From Gordonia sp. 'Campus' (GTDB lineage Bacteria > Actinomycetota > Actinomycetes > Mycobacteriales > Mycobacteriaceae), in contig NZ_JAKOIW010000001.1 of NCBI RefSeq assembly GCF_022206305.1, forward strand, positions 62,001 through 126,000: a stretch of 64,000 nt of DNA, given 5' to 3'. Every line of letters starts with the position of its first letter. The stretch's first letter is position 1. Below the pieces are notes generated by a model that worked only from the letters and a program-made list of their open reading frames with translations, had not been told where the DNA came from and did no database searches. Below are positions 1 to 9,572 of the stretch, piece after piece. Position numbers and translations under genes: made by a program.

Positions 1-623
1 CGATCGACCAGGCCGTCGACCTGTCCGGCGAAGCCGTACAGGATGCCGGACTGCAACGCCTCGACCGTGTTCTTGCCGAGCACGCTGCGCGGCGGCATCA
101 GCTCGACCTTCCGCACGGTGACGGTGTGTTCGGAGAGGGCCTCGACGGCCAGGTTGACCCCGGGCGCGATGGCGCCGCCGAGGAACTCGCCCTTCGCCGA
201 CACCGCGTCCACGACCGTCGCGGTACCGAATGCCACGACGATGCAGGGTCCGCCGAACTCGTGGTGCGCGGCAAGACAATTCGACACCCGGTCGGTGCCG
301 ACCTCTTTCGGGTTGTCGACCAGCAGCGGAACCCCGGTGCGCACGCCGGGTTCGAGCAGCACGTGGGGACCGTTCCCGAAATAGCGCGGGACCATGACGC
401 GCAGTTCGCGGAGGAGTGACGGCACGGTCGACAGCGCGCTGACGCCGGTCACCTGCTCGATGTCGTCGCCGAGCATGCCGCGGAACGCCCATGCCAGCTC
501 GTCGGCGGTGTAGTGGGGATCGGTGTGTATCCGCCAGTCACGCACCAGGCGTGCATGATCTCCGGTCCCGGCGTACACGCCGAGGTGGATGTTGGTGTTG
601 CCGATGTCGACGGTGAGCAGCAT
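1..623 (-). CDS. coaX: Type III pantothenate kinase, 3' end cut by window
   Basis: Phosphorylates pantothenate with ATP, the first step of cytosolic CoA synthesis. The N-terminus reads MLLTVDIGNTNIHLGVYAG, with the acidic-GNTN phosphate-binding motif of the ASKHA fold at residues 6-11. Further in are NPKEVGTDR and AFGTATVVDA, the type III motifs that bind pantothenate and ATP. About 207 codons are visible before the window edge; the family is usually 250-270 residues, so the C-terminus is missing. The ATG lies 36 bp after the panD stop, and panC-panD-coaX read in one direction, so the operon makes pantothenate and then commits it to CoA. The identification is firm. Confidence 0.95.
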   Translation of the reverse strand, partial: MLLTVDIGNTNIHLGVYAGTGDHARLVRDWRIHTDPHYTADELAWAFRGMLGDDIEQVTGVSALSTVPSLLRELRVMVPRYFGNGPHVLLEPGVRTGVPLLVDNPKEVGTDRVSNCLAAHHEFGGPCIVVAFGTATVVDAVSAKGEFLGGAIAPGVNLAVEALSEHTVTVRKVELMPPRSVLGKNTVEALQSGILYGFAGQVDGLVD

Positions 624-659
624 GGTCGAAGGGCGTGTCGTCGGACGGTCGCGTCGACG

Positions 660-1100
660 TCAGATCGACGCGTCGGCGAAGACCGGGCTGTCGAGGTGCC
701 GGGGATCGAGGAGCCCCGATCCCGCAGGGACATCCGCCGGGTCGTCCCCGGTGGTCTCGATGCGGTTGCGGTCGTCGACGAAGACGACGTTGGGCGAGTA
801 CTCGCGCAGTTCGGCCTCGTCGAGCATGCCGTACGCGATGATGATCACCAGATCGCCGGGATGGACGAGATGCGCTGCGGCACCGTTGATCCCGATGACC
901 CCGCTGCCACGCTCGCCGGCGATCGCGTAGGTCACCAACCGGGCGCCGTTGTTGATGTCGACGATGGTGACCTGCTCGCCTTCCAGCAGCCCGGCGGCGT
1001 CGAGCAGATCGGAGTCGATGGTCACCGAGCCGACGTAGTGCAGATCGGCCTGGGTCACGGTGGCGCGGTGGATCTTCGAGGTCATCATGGTGCGCAGCAT
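660..1100 (-). CDS. panD: Aspartate 1-decarboxylase proenzyme
   Basis: Makes beta-alanine from aspartate for pantothenate synthesis. The proenzyme self-cleaves before a serine that becomes the pyruvoyl cofactor. The site is in [11 protein letters not shown], Gly24-Ser25 when counted from the MLRT start, which is the canonical numbering. [17 protein letters not shown] is the conserved core. An ATG at 1106 overlaps the panC stop as ATGA, but the GAGGG ribosome site sits about 9 bases before the ATG at 1100, so I prefer 1100 (146 aa). The C-terminal tail after VVFVDDRN is variable in the family. It is translationally linked to panC. Confidence 0.95.
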   Translation of the reverse strand: MLRTMMTSKIHRATVTQADLHYVGSVTIDSDLLDAAGLLEGEQVTIVDINNGARLVTYAIAGERGSGVIGINGAAAHLVHPGDLVIIIAYGMLDEAELREYSPNVVFVDDRNRIETTGDDPADVPAGSGLLDPRHLDSPVFADASI

Positions 1101-1102
1101 GG

Positions 1103-2053
1103 TCATCGTCCCTCTGTGGTGGTTGTGGTGGCGTTGTTCCAGGCGATTTCTTCTTCGAGCGCGGCGAGTCCGCCGATGCTCACCCCGACGTTGTCGATCA
1201 GGCGGGCCGGGCCCAGTCGGGCGGCCACGAGGAGTCGTCCGGCACCCTTCTCCGGCGGGTCCTCGAGTTGCCTGCCACGCAGCTCCAGATAGTCGATCTC
1301 GATCTCGGGCACCGTGGCCAGCACCGACCGCGCGGTGTCGACGATCGCCTCCCGGCCGCCCTCGGCGGCATGGGCACCGGCGACGAGCGCCGCCGACAGG
1401 GCCGTCGCGAGCTCGCGTTGTTCCGGGGTCAGGTACCGGTTACGCGAGGACATCGCGAGCCCGTCCGACTCGCGTACGGTCGGGATCCCGACGATGTCGA
1501 TGTCGAGATTCAGGTCGGTGACCATCTGCTTGATCAACACCAGTTGCTGGTAGTCCTTCTCACCGAAGAACGCGGCGTTCGGTCCGACGATGTTGAGCAG
1601 CTTGAGCACCACGGTGAGCATTCCGGCGAAATGCGTGGGCCGGGAGACGCCGTCGAGGATCCCGCCGGTCTCTCCCGGGTGAACCATGGTGCGGCGACCG
1701 TTCGGATACATCGACGCCGCGCTCGGCGCGAAGACCAGCTCGACGCCCAGCGGCTCGAGAAGCGCGAGGTCGGCATCCAGGGTGCGCGGATAGGCGTCGA
1801 GGTCCTCACCCGCCCCGAACTGCAGCGGATTGACGAAGATCGAGACCACCACGACCGTGTTGCCCTTCGCCTTCGCCGCGCGCACCAACTCGAGGTGCCC
1901 GGCGTGCAGCGCACCCATGGTCGGCACCAGCACGACCCGCTTGCCCGCCCCGCGCAGGGCACGCGTGACCCGCGACAGGGTCGCGGGCTCGCGGTGCACG
2001 GTCATCGCGCCGGCCGCGAAAGTGGGTTCGGTCTCGCCGGTGGGGGCGTTCAC
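1103..2053 (-). CDS. panC: Pantothenate synthetase
   Basis: Condenses pantoate with beta-alanine using ATP through a pantoyl-adenylate. The 316-residue protein has the nucleotidyltransferase signature [10 protein letters not shown] (residues 44-53), GEKDYQQL near 170, and the KMSKS-like loop region around DGLAMSSRN. It begins with GTG, preceded by AAGGAG at good spacing. A run of eight G residues (2070-2077) separates it from the DUF2520 stop. About 15 residues precede the usual start of the family; an internal ATG at residue 17 is a possible shorter start. The stop abuts panD. Confidence 0.96.
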   Translation of the reverse strand: MNAPTGETEPTFAAGAMTVHREPATLSRVTRALRGAGKRVVLVPTMGALHAGHLELVRAAKAKGNTVVVVSIFVNPLQFGAGEDLDAYPRTLDADLALLEPLGVELVFAPSAASMYPNGRRTMVHPGETGGILDGVSRPTHFAGMLTVVLKLLNIVGPNAAFFGEKDYQQLVLIKQMVTDLNLDIDIVGIPTVRESDGLAMSSRNRYLTPEQRELATALSAALVAGAHAAEGGREAIVDTARSVLATVPEIEIDYLELRGRQLEDPPEKGAGRLLVAARLGPARLIDNVGVSIGGLAALEEEIAWNNATTTTTEGR

Positions 2054-2077
2054 GGGATCTCCTTCGATCGGGGGGGG

Positions 2078-3112
2078 TCATCGGCCCTCCAGGACATCGA
2101 GCAAGGCTGCCGGGGCATCGGTGCGGTCGGCCGCGCGCCGCGCGAGCGTCCGGTAGGCGTCGGCGATGCCGTGTGGGCCCGGGCCACCGGGGACCGCCCG
2201 CAGTGCGGCGAGGTGACGTGCGACCGCTTCGGCGTCACCGCGCGCGACCGGTCCGGTGAGCGCCGACGGGCCGAGTTCGAGCACATTGCGCAGCGACGCG
2301 GAGACCAGCGGACCGAGAATCCGCTCGGCGAGCCGATTTCCGGAGCCGTCGACCGTCGCGGTGTCTCGGCCGGAGTGGTCGATGGCGGCGTTCAGGGCGG
2401 TGACCGCGTCGGAGATGAGCGCGATGAGGTGGTTGGCGCCGTGCGCGAGCGCGGCGTGATACAGCGTCCGGTCCTCCTCGGCGATGCGGACCGGATCGCC
2501 GCCCATCTCCAGGACCAGAGACGAGGCGATGGCCTCGCCGATCGGATCGGCCGCCGTGATGGCGAAACAGGCGTTCGTCAGGCGGGCGGTGTCCTCTTCG
2601 GTGCCGACGAAGGTCATGGCGGGATGCAACGCGATGCCGAGCGCCCCGCGGTCCGTCAGCGGTCGGAGCACACCGACTCCCTGAGCACCGGCGGTGTGCG
2701 CGACGATCGTGCCCGGTCGAAGCGCGTCGCCGGCCGCGATCTGGTCCACCACCGCGTCCAGGGACGCGTCCGGAACGCTCACCAGCAGCAGTTCGCTGCG
2801 GGCGACGACCGCGTCGAGGTGGAGGATCTCCGATTCGGGAAGGCGACGGGCCGCTCGACGTCGGGACTCGGGGGATCGGGCGACGACGGCACCGACCACG
2901 TGTCCGGCCTTTTCGAGCGCCTCACCCAGGGCCGTCCCGACGCGTCCCGCGGAGACGATGCCGACGGTGAGCCGGGCGGGAGCGGGCAGATTCGACGTAC
3001 CGGGGAACGGATCGGTTGCCTCTGGATACGGGTAGGCGGGATCGCCGAAGGCGTCATCGCCACCGGGTCGCCGTGCTGACGGCATACCGGATTCACCGCT
3101 CGGTGAGGTCAC
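2078..3112 (-). CDS. Rossmann-like/DUF2520 protein linked to panC
   Basis: A 344-residue protein with an N-terminal dinucleotide-binding fold (GIVSAGRVGTALGEAL, about residues 50-65) and a C-terminal helical DUF2520 domain containing HAALAHGANHLIALISDA. The layout resembles 6-phosphogluconate or ketopantoate reductase-like proteins. M. tuberculosis has the same neighbour (Rv3603c) upstream of panC. A role as ketopantoate reductase, the otherwise missing pantothenate step, is a reasonable guess from position only; I see no substrate-specific signature. The first 45 residues are proline- and glycine-rich and probably disordered. It is the first gene of the pantothenate operon. Confidence 0.85.
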   Translation of the reverse strand: MTSPSGESGMPSARRPGGDDAFGDPAYPYPEATDPFPGTSNLPAPARLTVGIVSAGRVGTALGEALEKAGHVVGAVVARSPESRRRAARRLPESEILHLDAVVARSELLLVSVPDASLDAVVDQIAAGDALRPGTIVAHTAGAQGVGVLRPLTDRGALGIALHPAMTFVGTEEDTARLTNACFAITAADPIGEAIASSLVLEMGGDPVRIAEEDRTLYHAALAHGANHLIALISDAVTALNAAIDHSGRDTATVDGSGNRLAERILGPLVSASLRNVLELGPSALTGPVARGDAEAVARHLAALRAVPGGPGPHGIADAYRTLARRAADRTDAPAALLDVLEGR

Positions 3113-3403
3113 CGCTGTCCTCCAGAAGTCGTTCCAGTCCCGCCTCTGCCGAAAACAGCCGGCGCGGGAGCGAACTTCCGCGAAGGCGTCGGCACGGGTA
3201 CCAGACGTTGCAGAGCAAGGTTAGGTCCAGCGAGCGGGCCGGGGCCAATGTCTGTGACAGGTGTCACCCCGACGCCGGGCGCCGCCCACCCTCGCAGCCG
3301 TCGATCGCATCGCCGACACCGGCTGTGACCTGCGCCTGACCGGCGTAGTCTGAGGCGGACCAGCCCTCTCGTCACCGCAGCCCTCCTCGAAGGGAGTCCG
3401 CAG
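3113..3403. other. Divergent intergenic region, DUF2520 gene / kinase
   Basis: This 291-bp stretch separates two divergent genes and must hold both promoters. GAAGGGAGTC at about 3389-3398 provides the ribosome site for the kinase. I see no long inverted repeat and no convincing small gene; possible reading frames across it are shadows of the flanking genes. Confidence 0.5.
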
Positions 3404-4777
3404 ATGAGCCTGGAACCGGGTACCGAGTTCGCCGGGTACACGGTTGTGGGCAAGATCGGCGCCGGGGGCATGGGTGAGGTCTACCTGGCGCGGCACCCGC
3501 GTCTCCCCCGCCACGACGTCATCAAGGTGCTGGCCGAGCACGTCTCGAACGACCCGACCTTCCGCGCGCGGTTCACCCGAGAGGCCGATCTGGCCGCCCA
3601 GCTCGACCACCCGTGCATCGTCAGTGTCTACGACCGCGGCGAGGTGGACGGACGGCTGTGGATATCGATGCAGTACGTCGCCGGCACCGACGCGGCAGCG
3701 CTGATCGCCGCGACGCCCGGCGGCCTTCCGCTCGCCGACGTCGGCGCGGTGGGTGATGCCATCGGCTCGGCCCTGGACCATGCACATCGGCACGGGCTCC
3801 TGCACCGCGACGTCAAGCCGGCGAACATCCTCCTCAGCTCCGAGGACAGCGAACCGGGACAGCCGGACGCGCCGGAACGACGACGGATCAGACTGGCGGA
3901 CTTCGGGATCGCTCGTCAGACCGACGGCGGGACGGCTCTCACCTCGGCGAACCTGGTCATCGGTTCGTTCCCGTACTCCTCTCCGGAGCAGTTGTCGGGG
4001 CAAACCCTCGACGCACGCAGCGACGTGTACTCACTCGCCTGCAGCCTCTTCGAATTCCTCACGGGGACAGTGCCCTTCACCGGTCCCACGCCGGCGATGC
4101 TGATCCACCACCATCTCGTGACACCGCCGCCGGCGGTCTCCGATCTGCGCCGGGACGTGCCCCGGGCGGTGTCCGACGCCGTGCGCCACGGGCTGGCCAA
4201 GAACCCCGCCGACCGCCCGCTCTCCGCGGGTTCGCTTGCCGCCGAACTCCGTTCGGCGATCGACACGACGGGGTTCTTCCCCATCGTCGCCCGCACCGGC
4301 CCCGCCATGAGTGCACGAACGCAGCTCGCCGCGACCCAGCATGCCCCCACCGCCGCGATTCCGACGGCGCAGGCGCCTCCGCTCCGATCCCGTTCGTCGC
4401 ACTCAGCATCGCCGGCTCACGGATTCCCCACCGTGACAGCCTATTCAGAGTTACCGGACCAGACCGTCAGCGGACCGGATCCGGGCGCGTCCACCGTACG
4501 CGCGTCGCGCGACCTCCCGGTACTGGACGTTTTGCCGAACGGCCCCGCGGCCACCCGCCGCACGACCGCCTCGCTGGCGTGCGGTGTCGCCGCCCTCCCG
4601 CTGAGCGTCGTCGGCGGGCTCGGACTCCCGGTCGGCGTGGCCGGTTGGTATCTGGCGGGACGCGGAGTGCCGTCATCGGCCGGACGGCTCGCCAAGGCGC
4701 TGTGCATCGCCGGGATCGTCCTCAGCGTCGCGTTCATCGGGTTCACCGTCGGCCACGCGATGACGATCCAGTTCTGA
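3404..4777 (+). CDS. Serine/threonine protein kinase, PknF-like, with membrane tail
   Basis: A Hanks-type kinase of 457 residues. The glycine loop is GAGGMGEVY (19-27), the ATP lysine is K41 in VIKVL, the catalytic loop is HRDVKPANIL near 135, the DFGIA metal motif is near 166, and SPEQLSG follows. HPRLPR next to the glycine loop and HPCIVSVYDRGE are typical of the PknF subfamily. A Ser/Thr/Pro-rich linker (about 300-385) leads to two hydrophobic helices (about 390-452) in a DUF4190-like domain, so the kinase faces the cytosol and ends in the membrane without an extracellular sensor. In M. tuberculosis no kinase lies at this point of the pan-fol block. Confidence 0.92.
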   Translation: MSLEPGTEFAGYTVVGKIGAGGMGEVYLARHPRLPRHDVIKVLAEHVSNDPTFRARFTREADLAAQLDHPCIVSVYDRGEVDGRLWISMQYVAGTDAAALIAATPGGLPLADVGAVGDAIGSALDHAHRHGLLHRDVKPANILLSSEDSEPGQPDAPERRRIRLADFGIARQTDGGTALTSANLVIGSFPYSSPEQLSGQTLDARSDVYSLACSLFEFLTGTVPFTGPTPAMLIHHHLVTPPPAVSDLRRDVPRAVSDAVRHGLAKNPADRPLSAGSLAAELRSAIDTTGFFPIVARTGPAMSARTQLAATQHAPTAAIPTAQAPPLRSRSSHSASPAHGFPTVTAYSELPDQTVSGPDPGASTVRASRDLPVLDVLPNGPAATRRTTASLACGVAALPLSVVGGLGLPVGVAGWYLAGRGVPSSAGRLAKALCIAGIVLSVAFIGFTVGHAMTIQF

Positions 4778-4809
4778 CCGCGAAACCCGTTGCACTCGCA
4801 GGTGTCTGA

Positions 4810-5598
4810 TCAATGACTGCCCACGGGCGTGTACGGACTGGCGGACGCGCGGCCCTGTCGGGACAACACTCCGAACATCGTGTCGACCACCCACAGCGTC
4901 AGAACGCCGGCGACGATGTCGACGACGTCGTCGAACGGTGACCGGAACCTGGGCGAGAACGGATCGAGGACCTCAGACACCGGTACGTCGAGCAATTTGC
5001 CCGTCCCGTCGACGATGGCGTCCACCGGATTCGACGCCCACCCCTCGTAGGCGTTGATCGCCAGCAACGCGATGACGGGGACCGCCAGCACCCACCAGAA
5101 TCCGCGCCGGCGCGCGACCGACCACGCCACGATCAGCATGAGGACGAAGGCCGGCGTGTTCTCCGAGCAGAACGTCAGCACGGGGTACTCCCCCGACCGG
5201 ACGAGCACCGGAACCTGGCCTCCCCAGAAGCCGAGGGCGCCCACCGCGCCGATCACCACTGCGATCCCCGAACGGAGCGGGCTGCGCGACCAGATGCCCA
5301 GCACGATCACCATGTACAGCGGCATCAGCGCGGTCAGCGCCCAGATCAGGATCAGGCTCGTCTCCGGGCCGTTTGCCTCCATGGTCGCGTAATACTCGGG
5401 GAAGGGCGTGCCGTCATGGGTGTCGAACCCGAAGAGCCACAACACCGTCGGCCACCAGGCGATGACGGGGAGGAACAGCGCCGTACTCACCAGGGACTGA
5501 CGCACCGCACCACCGCGGTCGGTGTACCGGATCGGTGGCCCGGCCGCGTCCGACCGGCCGGTCCGACCGGACTCCCCACCCGCGAGCGCGTCGCTCAT
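4810..5598 (-). CDS. Multi-pass membrane protein of unknown function
   Basis: A 262-residue protein with about six hydrophobic helices (roughly 35-56, 82-103, 108-131, 143-161, 166-185 and 226-248) and a short polar N-terminus. I recognise no family and see no catalytic motif. It converges on the kinase with 32 bp between stops, and together they form an insertion in the otherwise conserved pan-fol gene order. It could be a kinase partner or target, but only proximity suggests this. Confidence 0.72.
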   Translation of the reverse strand: MSDALAGGESGRTGRSDAAGPPIRYTDRGGAVRQSLVSTALFLPVIAWWPTVLWLFGFDTHDGTPFPEYYATMEANGPETSLILIWALTALMPLYMVIVLGIWSRSPLRSGIAVVIGAVGALGFWGGQVPVLVRSGEYPVLTFCSENTPAFVLMLIVAWSVARRRGFWWVLAVPVIALLAINAYEGWASNPVDAIVDGTGKLLDVPVSEVLDPFSPRFRSPFDDVVDIVAGVLTLWVVDTMFGVLSRQGRASASPYTPVGSH

Positions 5599-5706
5599 GC
5601 GGGAATTCTAGGGCGATCGTCCAACTCGCACCGGCGATTCGACGGGCCCGGTCACGGATGTGAACCGAACAGATGACGAACCGGTGGCCCGCCGAGAGAT
5701 CAGGGT

Positions 5707-7161
5707 TCAGCCGTTGCGGCGGCGGCGGCCTCCGCCGGTCGATTCCGTCTGCTGACGCAGCTGATTGAGCAGCTCGGAGACCGGGAGCCCCGCGGAGTGC
5801 GCCGACTCGGCGTCGTCCTCGGGCGCGCGGCGCCGGCGTCCGCCGCCGTAGGAGTCGACGGCGCGGCCGCCGTTGCCCTCGTGCCGACCTGCGGCGCCCA
5901 GGAACGGCGGCGGCTCCACCGCGTCGTCCGCAGCGGCGTTCTCCCCGGACGTGGTGCCGGCGTCGTGCTGGTCCGCCTCGGTGTCGTCTGCACCCGCCGG
6001 GGATCCGACCCCGCCGGAATCCTGAGCGGATCCGACTCCGTCGGAATCGTGAGCGGATCCGACTCCGCCGGGCGAACCTTCCGACGGACCGCCGGTCGAC
6101 CACTCGTCGGTCGGAGTGTCATCGGTGTAGAGGGGTTGATCAGCGGGGACCGAGGCCACCTCACCCTCTGACGGGTGCGATGGCGTCGCGTTCGCGTCGT
6201 TGCCCAGGTAGAAACCCCCCGAGAAGGGCAGCGACGACGACTCCGCGGACTCCGTTCGGGTCTCGGTCGCGGGAGACGCAGAACCGGACTGCGCGGGCTC
6301 GACGACCTCCGCATCGGACACTTCCTCGCCGCCGGCGACCGTGCCCACCGAGCGGTCGTCACCGCCGAACGTCGGGAAGGTACCGCGGCTGTCCGCGGAC
6401 GAGGCGGACGTCTGTTCATGCATCTCGTCGGCGGGGACCTCGGTGGCGATACGCCCCGAGATGGGGTCGTCGGTGATGACCGGGATCACCTCGGTCATCT
6501 CATTGGGGTCGGCCTGACCGGTGTGGCGGCCGTCGTCGGCCGTCGGCGCGGTGGCCGCGAAGTCGCGCGCAGCGAGGACACCGTCGTCGGCGTAGGCCGA
6601 GCCGTACGACGCGACGCCCCCGAAGTCGCCGCCGAACGACGAACCGCCGTGGCGGCGGCGCGTGCGGGAGTCGTCGTCGAGCCCGGACGCGAGTTCGCGC
6701 ATCTTCTCGCTCGACAACGCCGCCCGCTGGTCGGGCAGCGGCTCGCCGAGCAGCATCTCGAGGCTCGAGCGCAGCGCGAGAACCTGCGCCTTGAGTTCGG
6801 AAAGCTCTTCGTTGGACTCCGCCGTGACCTCTTTGCGGATCGTGGTCTCGACATCGAGCTCGTACTGACGGCGCGCGGCGATCTCGCGCTCGAGCTGCAA
6901 TTCGTAGACCAGACGCAGGTCGCGGCTCTTGGCTTCGGCGCTCTCGGCCTGTCGGCGGAACTTCGTGACCAGGATGGCGCCGATGACCGCCGCCCACAGC
7001 GCCGCGATGACGGCAAGGGAACCCGTGATCGACAACCGGTCGGTGAAGACCATCAGTACGCTGGCCGCCAGTGCGAGCACGATCAGCAGACCGAGCAACC
7101 ACTGAGCCGGCGAGCGACTCGAGCGGCGCGAGTCGGCGGAACGGCCGTTCGAGGTCGTCAT
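5707..7161 (-). CDS. DUF6779-type membrane protein with coiled coil and low-complexity tail
   Basis: A 484-residue protein with two hydrophobic segments near the N-terminus (about 21-41 and 46-67). A long charged heptad-rich stretch follows (about 70-160, LQLEREIAARRQYELDVE), probably a coiled coil. The rest is acidic and Ser/Gly/Glu-rich and ends in a basic GGGRRRRNG. It matches the position and layout of Rv3604c. The tail includes tandem SAQDSGGVG-like nonapeptides coded at about 6000-6070. Function is unknown; the shape suggests a membrane-anchored scaffold. It lies 114 bp after the DUF3180 gene. Confidence 0.8.
   Translation of the reverse strand: MTTSNGRSADSRRSSRSPAQWLLGLLIVLALAASVLMVFTDRLSITGSLAVIAALWAAVIGAILVTKFRRQAESAEAKSRDLRLVYELQLEREIAARRQYELDVETTIRKEVTAESNEELSELKAQVLALRSSLEMLLGEPLPDQRAALSSEKMRELASGLDDDSRTRRRHGGSSFGGDFGGVASYGSAYADDGVLAARDFAATAPTADDGRHTGQADPNEMTEVIPVITDDPISGRIATEVPADEMHEQTSASSADSRGTFPTFGGDDRSVGTVAGGEEVSDAEVVEPAQSGSASPATETRTESAESSSLPFSGGFYLGNDANATPSHPSEGEVASVPADQPLYTDDTPTDEWSTGGPSEGSPGGVGSAHDSDGVGSAQDSGGVGSPAGADDTEADQHDAGTTSGENAAADDAVEPPPFLGAAGRHEGNGGRAVDSYGGGRRRRAPEDDAESAHSAGLPVSELLNQLRQQTESTGGGRRRRNG
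6000..6068. repeat. 27-bp imperfect tandem repeat inside the DUF6779 gene
   Basis: Two to three copies of a GGATCCGACTCCG-containing unit occur in frame. On the minus strand they encode repeated nonapeptides of the form S-A-x-D-S-x-G-V-G. The unit length keeps the frame, so copy-number change would only alter tail length. Confidence 0.7.
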
Positions 7162-7275
7162 GATCGTGAATTTACCCGCTGTGAGTGCATTCAGACGTCA
7201 AGCGGGTGCGGAGTTTCTCAGATGGCAGACATGTTAAGGAACCATTCGGCCACATCGGGGGCTTCGACGCGCGTG

Positions 7276-7791
7276 TCACGAATCGCCCACTGCGGGCGGA
7301 TCGTCGGGAGCCCGGCAGCAGTACTCGAGCCACAACGCCGCGGCCGCGAGCAGCACGCCCCCGATCAGTCCCACGATCGCACCGGGCCGGTCGTGGTCGG
7401 CGGCGGCGAGATCGTGCTGACCCAGCAGGAACGCGAGCAACCCGAGCCACACCCCCACCGCGATCGCACCGAGGATCGCAGAAGCCTTGGCCAGGGCCAG
7501 CACTCGCGCAGCGGTCAGCGGATGCAGTTGGCCGCGCGCCCTGCCCACGTCCCGGGATTCCACCCGAGACCGGACGACGAAGGCGATGACGATCTCGAGC
7601 GCGGCGAGCACATGCAGGACGAGTCCGGCGAGCAGTGGCAGCGGCGGGAAGTCGGAATAGTTGTAGCGCACCAGAATCCATGCGGCGATCGCCGTGGCCG
7701 CGGCGATGATCGCGAGATCGCGGACGCGCGTGGGACCGAGTCCGGACTCCTCGTCGTCCTGATCCGGCCGACGCGGGTCGGGCAGGCTCAT
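7276..7791 (-). CDS. DUF3180 membrane protein
   Basis: A 171-residue protein with four hydrophobic helices in two pairs (about 22-42, 47-70, 90-115 and 128-150). It corresponds to Rv3605c, the fixed partner downstream of folK. I chose the ATG ([13 protein letters not shown]) because it overlaps the folK stop as ATGA; longer versions of the frame run antisense to folK. It is translationally coupled to folK, but its role is unknown. The N-terminus is acidic and probably cytoplasmic. Confidence 0.85.
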   Translation of the reverse strand: MSLPDPRRPDQDDEESGLGPTRVRDLAIIAAATAIAAWILVRYNYSDFPPLPLLAGLVLHVLAALEIVIAFVVRSRVESRDVGRARGQLHPLTAARVLALAKASAILGAIAVGVWLGLLAFLLGQHDLAAADHDRPGAIVGLIGGVLLAAAALWLEYCCRAPDDPPAVGDS

Positions 7792-8306
7792 CGCGTCCGG
7801 CCCGTCAACCGGTCGACAACCCGGACCGCGTCGCGTTCGGCCGCGTCGAGTTCGTCGACGAGATCGGTGACCCGACGTTCGCCGCTGGGCGTCCACAGGG
7901 TGGCGTCCGGTTCGACCTCCAGCCACGGGACGAGGACGAACGCGCGTTCGGCCGCACGGGGATGAGGCAGGGTGAGAGCCGGGTCGTCGCTGACGACGAC
8001 GCCCGACGCATCGGTCACCGAGATCACGTCGACGTCGAGTGTTCGTGGGCCCCAACGGATGTCGCGTGTGCGCCGAGCAGCGTTCTCGAGTTCGAAGCCA
8101 CGGTCGAGCCACTCGCGCGCATCGGCATCCCCTTCGACGATCAGAGTGATGTTGAGAAAGTCCTCCTGGTCGACGCCACCCCACGGCGGCGTCGCGTACA
8201 CCGCGGACGCCGCGACCAGCTCGTCGGCGAAACCGTCGACGACAGACCGGAGGTGGGCCAGCGGATCGCCGACGTTGGATCCCGCCGACAGCACCGCGCG
8301 GGTCAT
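7788..8306 (-). CDS. folK: 6-hydroxymethyl-7,8-dihydropterin pyrophosphokinase
   Basis: Transfers pyrophosphate from ATP to the pterin alcohol ahead of dihydropteroate synthase. The 172-residue protein begins [19 protein letters not shown], has [16 protein letters not shown] at the pterin-binding site, and the signature [12 protein letters not shown] with the metal-binding Asp pair. [16 protein letters not shown] is the C-terminal motif. The ATG overlaps the folB stop as ATGA and its own stop overlaps the DUF3180 start the same way. All the expected catalytic residues appear present. Confidence 0.96.
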   Translation of the reverse strand: MTRAVLSAGSNVGDPLAHLRSVVDGFADELVAASAVYATPPWGGVDQEDFLNITLIVEGDADAREWLDRGFELENAARRTRDIRWGPRTLDVDVISVTDASGVVVSDDPALTLPHPRAAERAFVLVPWLEVEPDATLWTPSGERRVTDLVDELDAAERDAVRVVDRLTGRTR

Positions 8307-8674
8307 CGGGTGCCCTTGCGCGAGCGGCGGGTCACCACCGCGACGTCGTCGAAGGTCAGCGGGATCGGCGCCGACGGCTTGTGCACGGTGACCTCGCACG
8401 CGCTGATCCGCTCATCGGTCATGATCGAGTCCGCCACCTCCCCGCCGACCGCCTCGATCAGGTTGCGCGGCTCGCCCCCGACGATGCCCGCGACCTGCTG
8501 TGCCAGTGCTCCGTAGTCGACGGTGTCGCGCAGATCGTCGGACTCGGCCGCGGCCTGCAGATCGAGCCAGAGCACGACGTCGATGAAGAAGTCCTGGCCG
8601 TCCGCGCGTTCATGGTCGAACACGCCGTGGTTGCCGCGGACCTTGAGGCCCCGCAGTTCTATCCGGTCAGCCAT
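8303..8674 (-). CDS. folB: Dihydroneopterin aldolase
   Basis: Converts dihydroneopterin to 6-hydroxymethyl-dihydropterin and glycolaldehyde. At 123 residues it has normal family length. Visible motifs are [18 protein letters not shown] at the start, the DTVDYGALA segment, [12 protein letters not shown] with the substrate-binding Glu, and [11 protein letters not shown] with the catalytic lysine near residue 101. The start overlaps the folP stop region by 8 bp. The basic SRKGTR tail is typical. Confidence 0.96.
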   Translation of the reverse strand: MADRIELRGLKVRGNHGVFDHERADGQDFFIDVVLWLDLQAAAESDDLRDTVDYGALAQQVAGIVGGEPRNLIEAVGGEVADSIMTDERISACEVTVHKPSAPIPLTFDDVAVVTRRSRKGTR

Positions 8675-9572
8675 TCGTTTCTCCTACCGGTGACGAGGTA
8701 CGCGAGCCCCCGGCTCGCCAGGCAGCGGCGACGGCGACGGCGTCGCGACTGCTCGAGACATCATGGACGCGCACACCCCAGGCGCCCGCGGCGGCCGTCA
8801 GCGCCGTGATCGACGCGGTTGCGACGTCACGTCCGGCAGGTGGCCGGTCGACGCCGTCGTGGTTCAGCAACGTACCGAGGAACCGCTTGCGGGACGCACC
8901 GACCAGGATCGGAAAACCCAGACCGGTGAACGTCGGCAGCGAATGCAGCAACGCCCAGTTGTGCTCGGCGGTCTTGGCGAACCCGAGCCCGGGATCGAGG
9001 ATCAGCCGGTCGGGATCCACCCCGGCCGACACCGCGGCGTCGACCTGGGCCAGCAGTTCGCCGCTGACCTCGGCGACGACGTCGCGGTAGCCGCCGACGT
9101 CGCCACTGCGATGGGTGAACCGGCGATCGGTGCTGTCACCGGCCGGTCGCCAGTGCATGAGAATCCACGGCAGGCCCGCGTTCGCCACGACCCGCGCCAT
9201 GTCGGCGTCCGCACGACCACCGGACACATCGTTGATGATCGCCGCGCCCGCGGCGATCGCGGCGTCGGCAACGGGTGCGCGCATCGTGTCGACGGAGACG
9301 GTGACGCCGTGGGCGGCGAGTTGGGTGATCACCGGGACGACGCGGTCCGCTTCGAGGTCCGGGTCGACCCGGATGGCGCCGGGCCGGGTCGACTCTCCGC
9401 CCACGTCGATGAGGTCGGCGCCCTGCTCGATCAACTCCAGACCGTGGGCCACCGCCGCATCGGCGTCGAGGTAGCGGCCGCCGTCGGAGAACGAGTCCGC
9501 GGTGACGTTGAGGACGCCCATCACCAGGGTCCGGTGGTCACCACCGCCGTCGGGGACTGCGCGCGGGGTCAC
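8667..9572 (-). CDS. folP: Dihydropteroate synthase
   Basis: Joins hydroxymethyl-dihydropterin pyrophosphate to p-aminobenzoate; it is the sulfonamide target. The 301-residue TIM barrel has [41 protein letters not shown] and GASRKRFLG, the pterin and phosphate sites. Its sequence is intact and looks like the functional FolP1 type rather than the degenerate FolP2 type. It overlaps folE by 4 bp and folB by 8 bp, so the four fol genes are probably translated as a chain. Confidence 0.97.
   Translation of the reverse strand: MTPRAVPDGGGDHRTLVMGVLNVTADSFSDGGRYLDADAAVAHGLELIEQGADLIDVGGESTRPGAIRVDPDLEADRVVPVITQLAAHGVTVSVDTMRAPVADAAIAAGAAIINDVSGGRADADMARVVANAGLPWILMHWRPAGDSTDRRFTHRSGDVGGYRDVVAEVSGELLAQVDAAVSAGVDPDRLILDPGLGFAKTAEHNWALLHSLPTFTGLGFPILVGASRKRFLGTLLNHDGVDRPPAGRDVATASITALTAAAGAWGVRVHDVSSSRDAVAVAAAWRAGGSRTSSPVGETNG

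Noticed and set aside
1268..3079. A 603-codon plus-strand frame over panC and the DUF2520 gene
   Set aside because: Antisense shadow of two well-supported genes.
6175..7965. A 596-codon plus-strand frame over the DUF6779 and DUF3180 genes
   Set aside because: Antisense shadow; no recognisable domain and no ribosome site.
7276..8184. Longer 302-residue version of the DUF3180 protein
   Set aside because: The first 131 residues are antisense-frame-like sequence inside folK; the ATG at 7791 overlaps the folK stop and gives the family length.
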